Positions 34,079-42,731 of a stretch of DNA of 64,000 bases are shown here, piece by piece. Source of the stretch: an uncultured bacterium (lineage in GTDB: Bacteria; Verrucomicrobiota; Lentisphaeria; Victivallales; UBA1829). The stretch lies in NCBI GenBank assembly GCA_900548385.1, contig URKJ01000021.1, positions 18,001-82,000 of the forward strand, given 5' to 3'. Every line of letters begins with the position of its first letter. Position 1 is the first letter of the stretch. A program made the translations under genes and the position numbers. The notes under the pieces were generated by a model that worked only from the letters and a program-made list of their open reading frames with translations, was not told where the DNA came from and made no database searches.

Positions 34079-35536
34079 TTATTTTGTCATGATTTCCGCA
34101 AAACGTACAGCGGCGTCATCCCATCCTTCGGTATTTTCCGGAGTATAAATTTCAGGTTCAAACGAGGAACGGATCAGACGGCGCGCCGAACTGACGGATT
34201 CCAGTTTGCCAATCGCGATCGCCTGAAGCATGGCATTGCCGATCGCCGTTGCTTCAACGGGTCCCGCCATTACGGTGCATCCGGTCGCATCCGCCGTATA
34301 CTGGCAGAGCGTGGAGTTCTGGGCTCCGCCGCCCATCAGGTGAATCACTTCCGTCTTTTTGCCGGAAATCGTATCGGCTTCCCGGATCGTTCTGCGGAAC
34401 AGCAGAGCGAGACTTTCCAGAAACGTCTCAATATATTCCGCCGGAGTTTCCGGCAGCGGCTGCCCGCTCAATCTCATAAACTCATCCACCGATGCCTTCA
34501 TGGATTCCGGGTTGAAAAACAGCGAATGGTTCGGATTGTAGAAACAGCGGAACTTGCGCGCTCTGCGGGCATCCTCCATCATGGAGTCATACGACTGTTC
34601 TTTCGCCACGTCATCTTTCAGACCGCGCAGAATCCAGAATCCGGTAAGATTTTTCAATACACGATAGGTGTGGGCGACGCCGCCCTCATTGGTAAAATTC
34701 AGTTCCGCAGACTGCGGAGTCGCCAGAGCTTCCGGCGACTCGATACCGGTCAGGCACCAGGTCCCGGAAGCGACGTATGCCCAGTTCCGGTCGCCGGAAG
34801 CCGGAGCCGCCGCCACGCCGGAGGCGGTATCGTGCGATCCGACCATCACGCAGGGTACGCCTTCCAAACCTTTGACTCCGGAAAAATCACAGGTCCCGAT
34901 CGTTGTTCCGGGCTGTGTCAACGGTTTGACGCAGCGGCGCGGCAGGCGGACCGCTTCCAGAAGCTCGTCGGACCAGTCGGCTTTTGCACAATCCAGCAGC
35001 TGAGAAGTGCTCGCGATCGTAAACTCGTTCGCCATCACGCCGGAAAGCTGATAGGCGATATAATCCGGAACGAACAGCAGATGCTCCGCGTCCGCCGCGT
35101 AATCGGGATTTGCCTTGCTTTCCGCATAAAGCTGGAACAACGTGTTGATGTTCATGATCTGAATTCCGGTCAGACGCTGGAGACGCTCCCTGCCGAAACG
35201 GTCCGTGAACTCTTTATCGAGTCCGACTGTGCGCGGATCCCGGTAACAGGCGGGGTCCGCAAGCCGTTTTCCATTCTTGTCGAGCAGGACATAATCGACT
35301 CCCCAGGTATCGACCGCCACCGCATCCGGCTTCATCTCCGCCGCGCCTTTGGCAAGACCGGCTTTGATGTCCGCCAGCAGGGCGTCGATATCCCAGCGCA
35401 GAACGCCGTCCACTTCGCGGCTGTTGTTCGGAAAACGGGAAATCTCGACCAGGTCGATCTTGCCCGCATCCGACACCGTGCATCTCATGATCCTGCCGCT
35501 TCCGGCTCCGATATCAATCGCCAAACAGTTGAACAT
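34079..35536 (-). CDS. rhaB: Rhamnulokinase
   Basis: The protein has 485 residues from ATG 35536, behind AAGGGAGAG; an ATG ten codons upstream lacks a site. It is an FGGY-family kinase phosphorylating L-rhamnulose. The ATP site starts as LAIDIGAGSGRIM, DTWGVDYVLLD and GSHDTASGVAAAP follow, and MGGGAQN lies near the C-terminus. The match to RhaB is better than to other FGGY kinases (GAGSGR and DTWGVDY). No other rhamnose genes are in the window. The metallopeptidase gene starts 12 nt after it. Confidence 0.93.
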   Translation of the reverse strand: MFNCLAIDIGAGSGRIMRCTVSDAGKIDLVEISRFPNNSREVDGVLRWDIDALLADIKAGLAKGAAEMKPDAVAVDTWGVDYVLLDKNGKRLADPACYRDPRTVGLDKEFTDRFGRERLQRLTGIQIMNINTLFQLYAESKANPDYAADAEHLLFVPDYIAYQLSGVMANEFTIASTSQLLDCAKADWSDELLEAVRLPRRCVKPLTQPGTTIGTCDFSGVKGLEGVPCVMVGSHDTASGVAAAPASGDRNWAYVASGTWCLTGIESPEALATPQSAELNFTNEGGVAHTYRVLKNLTGFWILRGLKDDVAKEQSYDSMMEDARRARKFRCFYNPNHSLFFNPESMKASVDEFMRLSGQPLPETPAEYIETFLESLALLFRRTIREADTISGKKTEVIHLMGGGAQNSTLCQYTADATGCTVMAGPVEATAIGNAMLQAIAIGKLESVSSARRLIRSSFEPEIYTPENTEGWDDAAVRFAEIMTK

Positions 35537-35578
35537 AACACACTCTCCCTTATTCAATTCATTCATGAATTCCGTAAA

Positions 35579-37516
35579 TCATCCGACGGACGCGCCGCCC
35601 GGAAAATCCGGTGCGTCGACAGTCACAAGCCGCAGATTGTCCCCGTTTTTCGCCGCCAGAAGCATACCGTACGATTCCACACCGCGGATCTTCGCCGGTT
35701 TCAGGTTCGCGACAAGCACGATCGTTTTACCGATCAGTTCTTCCGGAGTGTAGAATCCGGCGATTCCGGAAACGATCTGACGTTTTTCCGAACCGGCGTC
35801 GACCTGAAGTTTCAGGAGTTTTTCCGCATCGGGAACTTTTTCCGCCTGCACGACTTTCGCCGTAATCAGCTTGACCTTGGCAAAGTCGGTGATCGAAATG
35901 ATTCCTTCCGGCAGAACGGGTTCCTCCCTGGCAGCCTTGACTTTTTCCGTTTTCTTCTTCGGTTCCGCTTTCGGCGCCTCGGCTTCCTCAATCTGAATGC
36001 GCGGGAACAGCGCATCAATATCCCGGATCGCCGATCCCGGATTCAGCACGCCGTGGTTCTTCGCCTGTTCAAACGAAAACACTGCCGGAGCTCCGATGGT
36101 GGACAGCAGTTTCGTCATTTTTTCCGGCATGACCGGAAGCAGAAGCTGGGCGACAACGCGCAGAGTTTCCGCCGCCGTATAAAGAACGCTCGCCAGACGC
36201 TCCGTCTTTCCCTCTTTGGCAAGCGTCCACGGCGCAGTCGTTTCCATATAACGGTTCGCCTTGCGGACGACGTTCATAACGGTCTCGATCCCCTTGTCAA
36301 GATGCAGGTTGCGCACCGCGTGTTCCATCGCATCGGCGGCATCAGCGGCGGCGGCAAGCAGCTCCTTATCCTCATTTTCCAGCATATTGCCGGGAGCGGG
36401 AACCTTGCTGTCGAAATACCGGACGATCAGCTTGACCGCGCGGTTCAGCATATTGCCAAGATCGTTTGCAAGATCGCTGTTGTAGCGTTTGACAAACGCC
36501 TCTTCGGAAAACGCGGCGTCCTGTCCAAGCGTCATTTCGGAAAGCAGGAAGTAGCGGAACGCATCCACGCCGTATTTATCCGCCATCTCCATCGGGTTGA
36601 CGACATTGCCCAGCGACTTGCTCATTTTATCCCGTCCGATCAACCACCAGCCGTGTGCAAGAATCGTTTTCGGGGGTTCGAGCCCGATCGCTTTCAGCAT
36701 AGTCGGCCAGTAGACCGTATGCGTGGTGAGAATATCCTTGCCGATCAGGTGATGCGCATTGCTCCAGTATTTCATGCAGCGTTCATCATCCACGCCGTAA
36801 CCGATCGCGGAGATATAATTGATCAGCGCATCGAACCAGACGTAGCAGACGTATTCCGGATCGAACGGAAGCTCAATTCCCCAGGACAGACGCGCTTTCG
36901 GACGCGAAATGCAGAGGTCTTCCAACGGTTTTTTGAGAAAGCCGAGCGTTTCGTTGGCGCGGTAGGCGGGCTGGATGAAACCGGGATGCGTCTTGATATA
37001 GTCGATCAGCCACTCCTGATACCGGCTCATACGGAAGAAATAATTCGATTCGATGATCTCGTTCGTCGGACGGTGACAGTCCGGACAGAGATTGCCGTCC
37101 ACAAGATCCTTGTCGGTGAAGAAGCGTTCGCAGGGAACGCAGTAGTGCCCCTTGTATTCCGCCTTATAAATCAGATCCCGGTCGTAAAGGTCCTGCAGGA
37201 TCTTGCGGACGATCGTTTTATGCCGGTCTTCCGTGGTGCGGATGAAATCGTCATTCCTGATACCGAGTTTCTTCCAGAGCTCCTGAAAGCGGACCACGGT
37301 GCTGTCGCACTGTTCGATCGGGGACATATTGTGTTCGGCGGCGGCTTTCTGGACTTTCTGCCCATGTTCATCGGTTCCGGTAAGGAACCAGACATCTTCC
37401 CCCATGCCGCGATGATACCCGGTAATCACGTCGCCGAGAATGGTGGTATAGGCGTGCCCGATGTGCGGCTTGTCATTTACATAATAAATTGGCGTAGTCA
37501 GATAAAATGACGACAT
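35579..37516 (-). CDS. metG: Methionyl-tRNA synthetase
   Basis: The protein has 645 residues. It is a class I synthetase, with HIGH motif PHIGH (about 17-21), a zinc-knuckle CVPC ... CPDC pair (about 127-148), and KMSKSLGN near 296. An anticodon-binding helical domain follows and, from about 545, a C-terminal EMAP/Arc1p-like tRNA-binding domain (FAKVKLITAKVV ... GMLLAA). A Lys/Glu/Ala-rich linker joins them. Promoter at 37553-37581. Confidence 0.97.
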   Translation of the reverse strand: MSSFYLTTPIYYVNDKPHIGHAYTTILGDVITGYHRGMGEDVWFLTGTDEHGQKVQKAAAEHNMSPIEQCDSTVVRFQELWKKLGIRNDDFIRTTEDRHKTIVRKILQDLYDRDLIYKAEYKGHYCVPCERFFTDKDLVDGNLCPDCHRPTNEIIESNYFFRMSRYQEWLIDYIKTHPGFIQPAYRANETLGFLKKPLEDLCISRPKARLSWGIELPFDPEYVCYVWFDALINYISAIGYGVDDERCMKYWSNAHHLIGKDILTTHTVYWPTMLKAIGLEPPKTILAHGWWLIGRDKMSKSLGNVVNPMEMADKYGVDAFRYFLLSEMTLGQDAAFSEEAFVKRYNSDLANDLGNMLNRAVKLIVRYFDSKVPAPGNMLENEDKELLAAAADAADAMEHAVRNLHLDKGIETVMNVVRKANRYMETTAPWTLAKEGKTERLASVLYTAAETLRVVAQLLLPVMPEKMTKLLSTIGAPAVFSFEQAKNHGVLNPGSAIRDIDALFPRIQIEEAEAPKAEPKKKTEKVKAAREEPVLPEGIISITDFAKVKLITAKVVQAEKVPDAEKLLKLQVDAGSEKRQIVSGIAGFYTPEELIGKTIVLVANLKPAKIRGVESYGMLLAAKNGDNLRLVTVDAPDFPGGASVG

Positions 37517-37552
37517 AACGACTCCTTCTGTTTAAAATAAATCCAACAATTT

Positions 37553-37581
37553 AATATAATGCAACTTGAGGAATATGCCAA
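37553..37581 (-). promoter_or_regulatory. Promoter of metG
   Basis: On the - strand, TTGGCA (37581-37576), 17 nt, TATATT (37558-37553), about 36 nt before the metG ATG. Confidence 0.6.
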
Positions 37582-37622
37582 CAGGATATACATTAAAGAG
37601 TGTCAAAAAATAAGGAGATTTT

Positions 37623-39407
37623 ATGAAAGAACCGAAAAAACACTCCGAACTCCCGGTCGAAATGACATGGGATCTGTCAAAAATGTATGCAACAGCCGAT
37701 GAGTGGGAAAAGGATTTCAGGAAAATAGACGGTCTTGTCCGCAGCGTTCAGAAGTTCAAGGGACATCTCGCCGACTCCCCCGCGACTCTCGCAAAAGCCT
37801 TTCAGGCGGAAGACAAACTGGGGTTTCTGCTCGAAAAACTTCATACGTTCGCTCATCTGCGTTCCGATGAAGATACCGGAAACTCGGAAAACCGCGGGCG
37901 GGTCGACCGCATTCTCTCAAAGTCCGCAAAGATTGAAGGGGATACCGCCTGGTTTGAACCGGAAATCATGAAGATCGACAAAAAGAAATTCAAAGAATTC
38001 GCCAAATCTCCGGAACTCAAATTTTACGCGCTTACGATGAAGCGTCTGGAAGCCGACCGTCCACACACGCTCTCGGAAGCGGAGGAACGGGTGCTCGGCT
38101 TCTCCTCGGAAGTCTTCGGCGGCGCCTATAAAACATTCTCCATGATGAATGACGCCGATCTCAAATTCCCAATCGTCAGGGATGCGGAAGGCAGTGAACT
38201 GCGTCTTACGCACGGCAATTACATCAAACTGCTGGAATCGCCGGACCGCACGGTCCGCCGCGATGCGTTCAAAGGCATGTACTCGGTGTACGGTCAGTTC
38301 AAAAACACATTCGCCTCCATTCTTGACACCGCCGTAAAGTCCCATGTCGTGGATGCCAGTCTGCACAAGTTCAAATCCGCGCTGGAAGCCTCCCTGTTTG
38401 AGGATGCCGTTCCCGTAAGCGTTTATGAATCGCTGATCTCCACCGTTCACGACAACATCAACCCGCTGTACGATTATTTTAAATTCCGCGCCAGACGCCT
38501 CGGACTCAAAAAGCTGGATATGTACGATATTCACTGCCCGCTTGTTCCGGATGCCGCCATGGAAATCGAATGGAACGATGCGGTCCGTCATGTGAAAGAC
38601 GCTCTCCGTCCGCTCGGCAAAACCTATTGTTCGATTCTGGACAAGGCGTTTCAGGAGCGCTGGATTGACATTCCCGAAGCGCAGGGCAAGCGCTCCGGCG
38701 CCTACTCCAGCGGCTGTTACCGCTGCCCGCCCTATCTTCTGCTGAACTATTCCGGCACGCTTGACAGCGTATTCACCCTTGCGCATGAACTCGGTCACTC
38801 CCTGCACTCCTATTTCTCGGATCAGGCAAACGATTACCACTACGCCGGTTACAAAATCTTTGTCGCGGAAGTCGCGTCCACGACCAATGAAATCCTGCTT
38901 CAGCGCCATCTGGTTGCCCGCACCGACGATCCGGCACGCAAAGCCTATCTGCTCAATCATCTGATTGACACGATCCGCGGCACCCTGTTCCGTCAGACGA
39001 TGTTCGCCGAATTTGAACGCGATATTCATCAAATGGCGGAAAACGGCGAACCGCTCACCGCCGACGCCCTTTCCAGCCGTTATTTTGAACTGAACAAACG
39101 CTATCACGGCCCCGGCGTCAATCCGGACAGCGATATTCAGTTTGAATGGGCGCGGATCCCGCATTTCCACTATGATTTCTATGTGTATAAATACGCCACC
39201 GGAATTTCCGCCGCGCTTGCACTTTCCAAAAAGATTCTCGACGGAGAGACCGAGGGGTATCTGCGCTTCCTCAAAGCGGGAGACTCGAAAGAAGTCATCG
39301 ACATCATGAAAGATGCGGGTGTCGATTTCACGACTCCCGCCCCTGTGCAGGATGCCATGACGATTTTCGCGGAACAGGTGAAAGAGCTGAAAAAGTGTCT
39401 CAAGTAA
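37623..39407 (+). CDS. pepF: Oligoendopeptidase F
   Basis: The protein has 594 residues. It is an M3-family cytoplasmic zinc peptidase that cuts short peptides. The zinc site HELGHSLHSYFS lies near 385, in LAHELGHSLH, with the third ligand in FVAEVASTTNE about 25 residues later. N-terminal helical repeats fit the family. The start has AAGGAG 6 nt upstream. The dus gene starts inside its last codons. Confidence 0.96.
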   Translation: MKEPKKHSELPVEMTWDLSKMYATADEWEKDFRKIDGLVRSVQKFKGHLADSPATLAKAFQAEDKLGFLLEKLHTFAHLRSDEDTGNSENRGRVDRILSKSAKIEGDTAWFEPEIMKIDKKKFKEFAKSPELKFYALTMKRLEADRPHTLSEAEERVLGFSSEVFGGAYKTFSMMNDADLKFPIVRDAEGSELRLTHGNYIKLLESPDRTVRRDAFKGMYSVYGQFKNTFASILDTAVKSHVVDASLHKFKSALEASLFEDAVPVSVYESLISTVHDNINPLYDYFKFRARRLGLKKLDMYDIHCPLVPDAAMEIEWNDAVRHVKDALRPLGKTYCSILDKAFQERWIDIPEAQGKRSGAYSSGCYRCPPYLLLNYSGTLDSVFTLAHELGHSLHSYFSDQANDYHYAGYKIFVAEVASTTNEILLQRHLVARTDDPARKAYLLNHLIDTIRGTLFRQTMFAEFERDIHQMAENGEPLTADALSSRYFELNKRYHGPGVNPDSDIQFEWARIPHFHYDFYVYKYATGISAALALSKKILDGETEGYLRFLKAGDSKEVIDIMKDAGVDFTTPAPVQDAMTIFAEQVKELKKCLK

Positions 39408-40306
39408 CGTTTTCCGAGCCGCTCCCTCTGAACAGCGGCTTTGTCCTGCCGTCACGGGTCATGCTTTCTCCGATGGAGGGAGTCATGACTCCGGCGTTTG
39501 TCCGTGCAGCCAACTTGCTGAAACTGACGGACCTGTGGCTGACGCCGTTTATTTCCGTCACCGGCAGTGTGCCGTCCGCTCCGGTTCTGCGGAGACGCCT
39601 GGAACCGTACACGGAATCGGGTCTTCCGCTGATCGTTCAGCTGGTCGGCCGCACTCCGGATTCTCTCGCGGAATGCGCGGTCTCACTGGAGCGGCTTGGA
39701 ATCCGTGCGATCAATCTCAATCTGGCGTGTCCGAGTCCGACCGTTACCAGTCATGGCGCGGGAGGAGCCCTTCTGCGCTCTCCGGAGAGCGTGCGGCGGA
39801 TCGTCTGCAGAGTCCGGACAGCATTGCAAACCGGAACCTCGTTGAGCGTCAAGCTCCGTGCCGGGTACGACGAACCGAACATCGCCGAACTGCTGGACGC
39901 CGTTTCCGGGGCGGAATTCATCGTCTTCCACTACCGGACGGTCCAGGAAAACTACCGTCCGATCAGGAACGGACTTTCCCGGCTTGCGGAAGCGGTCCGT
40001 CTGACTCCGGTTCCGGTATTCGGCAACGGCGATATTGCTTCGCCGGACGACGCGATCCGCATGAGGGAAAAAACGGATTGTGCCGGTATCGCATTAGCTC
40101 GTTCTTTTCTGAAGACTCCCGGTTTGCTGAATCAGATTCGGCAGGGCGACTCCTGTGCGTTGAGCGTATCCGACATGCTGGATGCGATGATCCGTGCGAA
40201 CTCCCCCATCGGTCCTCTCCGGGAATTTGCCCGCCGCGCCCTTCCCCCGGATGAATTCCGGCGTTTCCTGAACCGTAAGGAAACAAATGAAACCGCAAAA
40301 ATGTAA
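39395..40306 (+). CDS. tRNA-dihydrouridine synthase family protein
   Basis: The protein has 303 residues from GTG 39395, overlapping the end of pepF by 13 nt. It is a FMN enzyme reducing uridines in tRNA. The catalytic cysteine is in LNLACPSPTV (about 109); SPMEGVMTPAF near the start, LSVKLRAGYDE and FGNGDIASPDD follow. It is shorter than most Dus proteins and lacks a long C-terminal tail. The subfamily (A, B or C) is uncertain, though DusC-like features are present. The sharp end in NETAKM looks real. Confidence 0.9.
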   Translation: MSQVTFSEPLPLNSGFVLPSRVMLSPMEGVMTPAFVRAANLLKLTDLWLTPFISVTGSVPSAPVLRRRLEPYTESGLPLIVQLVGRTPDSLAECAVSLERLGIRAINLNLACPSPTVTSHGAGGALLRSPESVRRIVCRVRTALQTGTSLSVKLRAGYDEPNIAELLDAVSGAEFIVFHYRTVQENYRPIRNGLSRLAEAVRLTPVPVFGNGDIASPDDAIRMREKTDCAGIALARSFLKTPGLLNQIRQGDSCALSVSDMLDAMIRANSPIGPLREFARRALPPDEFRRFLNRKETNETAKM

Positions 40307-40316
40307 TCGGAACGTT

Positions 40317-40473
40317 TTGGGCAAAGGCTTGCCAAGGCGAAATCTCCGCGGCAACAGCTGAACTCCAATTCAACGGCTATCGCCCGGCTTCATTTTATTT
40401 CGCCGGGGCAGTCTTCCCCTGCGGGTTCGCTTGGCAAGGGCTTGCCAAGGCGAAATCTCGGCTGCGCCGAGAT
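40317..40473. repeat. Two palindromic direct repeats beside tRNA-Ile2
   Basis: GGCTTGCCAAGGCGAAATCTC occurs at 40326-40346 and again at 40439-40459. The second copy lies in a perfect inverted repeat, CTTGGCAAG-GG-CTTGCCAAG (40430-40449), and the first in an imperfect version. The second is followed by another stem, ATCTCGGC-TGC-GCCGAGAT (40455-40473), just past the tRNA end. It looks like a short dispersed palindromic element. The rest of 40307-40804 holds the tRNA, its promoter and a terminator; no further gene was found. Confidence 0.7.
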
Positions 40474-40479
40474 GAAGAC

Positions 40480-40556
40480 TGGTGGGCCCTGCCGGGCTCG
40501 AACCAGCGACCCGGTGATTATGAGTCACCTGCTCTAACCGACTGAGCTAAGGGCCC
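40480..40556 (-). tRNA. tRNA-Ile2 (anticodon CAU, lysidine type)
   Basis: This 77-nt cloverleaf includes an encoded CCA. The acceptor GGGCCC pairs with GGGCCC, the D arm has AGCTCAGTCGGTTAGAGC, and the anticodon loop is CTCATAA. The anticodon CAU could be Met, but the D, anticodon and T arms closely follow E. coli tRNA-Ile2 (ACTCATAAT then GGTCGCTGGTTCGA). So it is more likely the TilS-modified tRNA reading AUA. A promoter at 40577-40604 is in place. Confidence 0.85.
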
Positions 40557-40576
40557 GATCATAAAAATCGTTCCGT

Positions 40577-40604
40577 ACTATAACACGCTTTCAAAAGAAC
40601 GCAA
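40577..40604 (-). promoter_or_regulatory. Promoter of tRNA-Ile2
   Basis: On the - strand, TTGCGT (40604-40599), 16 nt, TATAGT (40582-40577), about 20 nt before the tRNA 5' end. Confidence 0.55.
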
Positions 40605-40611
40605 GCAGTTT

Positions 40612-40674
40612 TTGAAAAAAACACAAAAGAAAACGGTTCTCCGTCCCGAGCGAAAGGAGCAGAGAACCGTTTTC
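40612..40674 (-). terminator. Terminator of the small orphan operon
   Basis: A 13-bp perfect stem (40629-40641 with 40662-40674) has a 20-nt loop. On the - strand it is followed by TTTTGTGTTTTTTTC. It ends the transcript of the two small genes to the right. Confidence 0.8.
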
Positions 40675-40804
40675 AACTATCTTTCAGAGAAAGTTCCCGA
40701 TAAAAAAACAGCGGAACAGTCAATATCCAAGTTCAAAATGAACCTGTTTCCGCCTGTTCCGCATTGCTTAATCCATACCGTTTCAAGACTGCAAGCCAGA
40801 AAGC

Positions 40805-41176
40805 TCACAACGTGAAAAGGCACAGGTTCGCCTGAACTGCATTTCCCTGGGGACATACAGCTCCGGCAACAACACGGAACCCGTTTTTCAGAGATGTTTT
40901 CACATCCCGGATCACCCGTCTGACCACTTTGACAAACGGTGATTCCACAAAAAACGATTTACAATGAACATAATACGCTTCCAACGAAATCCGCAACGAA
41001 AACACCGGGGCTTTCATTGCCGTCCAATCCGCGGAAACATTCCAGACACGGTCGCAATAACCGCCGGAACGGTCCTCCACGAACCGGAACTCATCGCAGG
41101 AAGACACGCCGGAACTCCACGAGAGGGTGAATTCGTGGAGAGCATCCGCAGAAAATGTCAAATCGGTTGTCATCAT
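40805..41176 (-). CDS. Small hypothetical protein
   Basis: The protein has 123 residues, with no TM, two Cys close to one another near residue 27-41 and no motif I recognise. It starts 39 nt after the stop of the upstream small gene and is followed by a strong terminator, which supports it as a real gene. The start has no clear ribosome-binding site, so the ATG at 41176 or 41173 is uncertain. Confidence 0.45.
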   Translation of the reverse strand: MMTTDLTFSADALHEFTLSWSSGVSSCDEFRFVEDRSGGYCDRVWNVSADWTAMKAPVFSLRISLEAYYVHCKSFFVESPFVKVVRRVIRDVKTSLKNGFRVVAGAVCPQGNAVQANLCLFTL

Positions 41177-41215
41177 CTGAGAAATCCGGCGTTTACGAGG
41201 TCAATCCTTTAACAA

Positions 41216-41461
41216 TTACTTCGCGGCTTTGTCGTTCTTCTGGAGAACTCCAGCATCAAGAAGTTTGTCGATCAGCTGCTGCATGGAGTTGAACGCTCCG
41301 AGGAAGCCGTTCGGCGGCATGATGACACGGACAGTTCCCTGCGGAACCGGTGCCTTGCCGTCTTCCGTCGGCTGGAGGGTTACAAAGTCAAATCTGACCA
41401 TGCCGCCCGCAAAATGGATCTGACCGATACCGTCTGCAAAGATTTCTTTCTTTTCGCTCAT
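41216..41461 (-). CDS. Small conserved-looking orphan protein
   Basis: The protein has 81 residues from ATG 41461, behind AAAGG. The frame continues upstream, but without a start site. The sequence looks folded and well formed: IGQIHFAGGMVRFDFVTL and a QGTVRVIMPPNGFLGAFNSMQQLIDKLL half with strand then helix. A charged KNDKAAK tail ends it. No family was recognised. It is first in a two-gene leftward unit. Confidence 0.6.
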   Translation of the reverse strand: MSEKKEIFADGIGQIHFAGGMVRFDFVTLQPTEDGKAPVPQGTVRVIMPPNGFLGAFNSMQQLIDKLLDAGVLQKNDKAAK

Positions 41462-41599
41462 TTCAAGAACCTTTCTCTTTACTGTTCTTATGTTTGGAAT
41501 CCACCGTGGACTCCTTTTGATTTCAACTACTATAATGGAGAAATGCGGGATGTCAAGGCGGAACCAAAATAAAAAATGCTTTTTTTTCATTTCAGGGGA

Positions 41600-41628
41600 T
41601 TGACTTTTTCCGGAAAATGTTGTATAAT
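41600..41628 (+). promoter_or_regulatory. Promoter of regulator-prepilin-hydrolase operon
   Basis: TTGACT at 41600-41605, 17 nt, TATAAT at 41623-41628. It is preceded by CAGGGGA, making CAGGGGATTGAC, a 12-bp match with the promoter at 63425. Confidence 0.75.
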
Positions 41629-41674
41629 TAAAGCAGAATGTATTATAACGTATTATCTCAAAGGAGCTGTGGGC

Positions 41675-42727
41675 ATGGGAAACGCGATACCGGAGTATGT
41701 AAAGGTTCGCTCTTTCATCTATTCTCTGGCAGTGAACAGAACTGATCCGATGCAGAAAATGCCGTCGGAAAAGGAGCTGTGCTCAATGTTTCAGGTCAGC
41801 AGAGTGACCGTGCGGAACGCGTTGGAGCCGCTGGTCAGCTCCGGTGTCCTCATCTGCAAGCGCGGTATGGGAACATTCGTCAATCCCGCGTTTCAGACAA
41901 ACCGGGAACGGAACTCCTATACGCTCGGTTATATCCGTTACGGGGGAATGCAGTCCACCGGACAGCTCACCGGAAGTGCGGCGGATGCGATCGAACTCTG
42001 CGGCATGGATTATGAACCGCTGGACACGGCGTCCGGCTCCGTCAACCAGTTTTCCGAACTGCTCAAAGGACTTTCCGGCATTGTATGGGACTTCTATATG
42101 GAACGGAGTCGACCGTATCTTGATATTCTGCACCGGAGCGGACGCCCCTATCTTCTGCTGACACAGGAAAAACAACTGCAATGCGACGTCATCCGGGAAG
42201 ATAAAGCGGCGGAGGGACGTTTGCTGACGGAATACGCGTTGAAAAACGGACACCGCCACATTCTGTTTCTCTGCCGTACCGAACCGGAAGCACAACTTCT
42301 GGAGGGCACCACCTATTCCAATGCCATGCGGATTCTGTTCAACATCCCGCCGGACCAGCCGGTACCGGGCGATCATCTGCTGCATTACAGCAATCTGCAT
42401 GATTTCATCCGGAAGCCGGAATTCAAAAAATTCACCATGATTTATGCAGGCGGCACCATAGCACGCCAGTTTATGCAGGAACTGAACAATGCGGGGATCT
42501 CTGTCCCGGACGATATATCCGTCGTGACCTACGGGGATGCGTATCCGCGGTTCTTCGGCGGATTGACGCCTGTCCGCCTTTCCCTGAAAAATGAATTGGA
42601 AAACGCCGTTATCGACTGGCTGATCCGGCGGGTTGTAAATAAAGAAACCGGCGGAACGTTTGAACGGACGGTTTCCGTTCAGCTTTATCCCGGTCAAACA
42701 GTCAAAAAACAAAACGAAAGGATGTAG
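41675..42727 (+). CDS. GntR-type regulator with LacI-like sensor domain
   Basis: The protein has 350 residues from ATG 41675, behind AAAGGAG. The N-terminal winged helix-turn-helix of GntR type is MPSEKELCSMFQVSRVTVRNALEPLVSSGVLICKRG without a break. From about 85 the protein resembles LacI-type periplasmic-binding sensor domains (GNAGISVPDDISVVTYGD-like ending), which bind sugars. The prepilin gene starts 4 nt after its stop, so it probably controls its own operon. Confidence 0.88.
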   Translation: MGNAIPEYVKVRSFIYSLAVNRTDPMQKMPSEKELCSMFQVSRVTVRNALEPLVSSGVLICKRGMGTFVNPAFQTNRERNSYTLGYIRYGGMQSTGQLTGSAADAIELCGMDYEPLDTASGSVNQFSELLKGLSGIVWDFYMERSRPYLDILHRSGRPYLLLTQEKQLQCDVIREDKAAEGRLLTEYALKNGHRHILFLCRTEPEAQLLEGTTYSNAMRILFNIPPDQPVPGDHLLHYSNLHDFIRKPEFKKFTMIYAGGTIARQFMQELNNAGISVPDDISVVTYGDAYPRFFGGLTPVRLSLKNELENAVIDWLIRRVVNKETGGTFERTVSVQLYPGQTVKKQNERM

Positions 42728-42731
42728 AATT

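Noticed and set aside
33527..37510. A 1,327-codon open frame on the + strand opposite rhaB and metG
   Set aside because: It mirrors real genes in an antisense frame; G/C-biased codons leave it open. No domain, start site or plausible protein composition.
40480..40556. Reading the CAU tRNA as elongator tRNA-Met
   Set aside because: The arms match tRNA-Ile2 better than elongator Met; still worth checking with a dedicated classifier.
40612..40815. 67-codon + strand frame
   Set aside because: It runs through a perfect terminator stem, starts with TTG without a ribosome site and has low-complexity Lys/Thr content.
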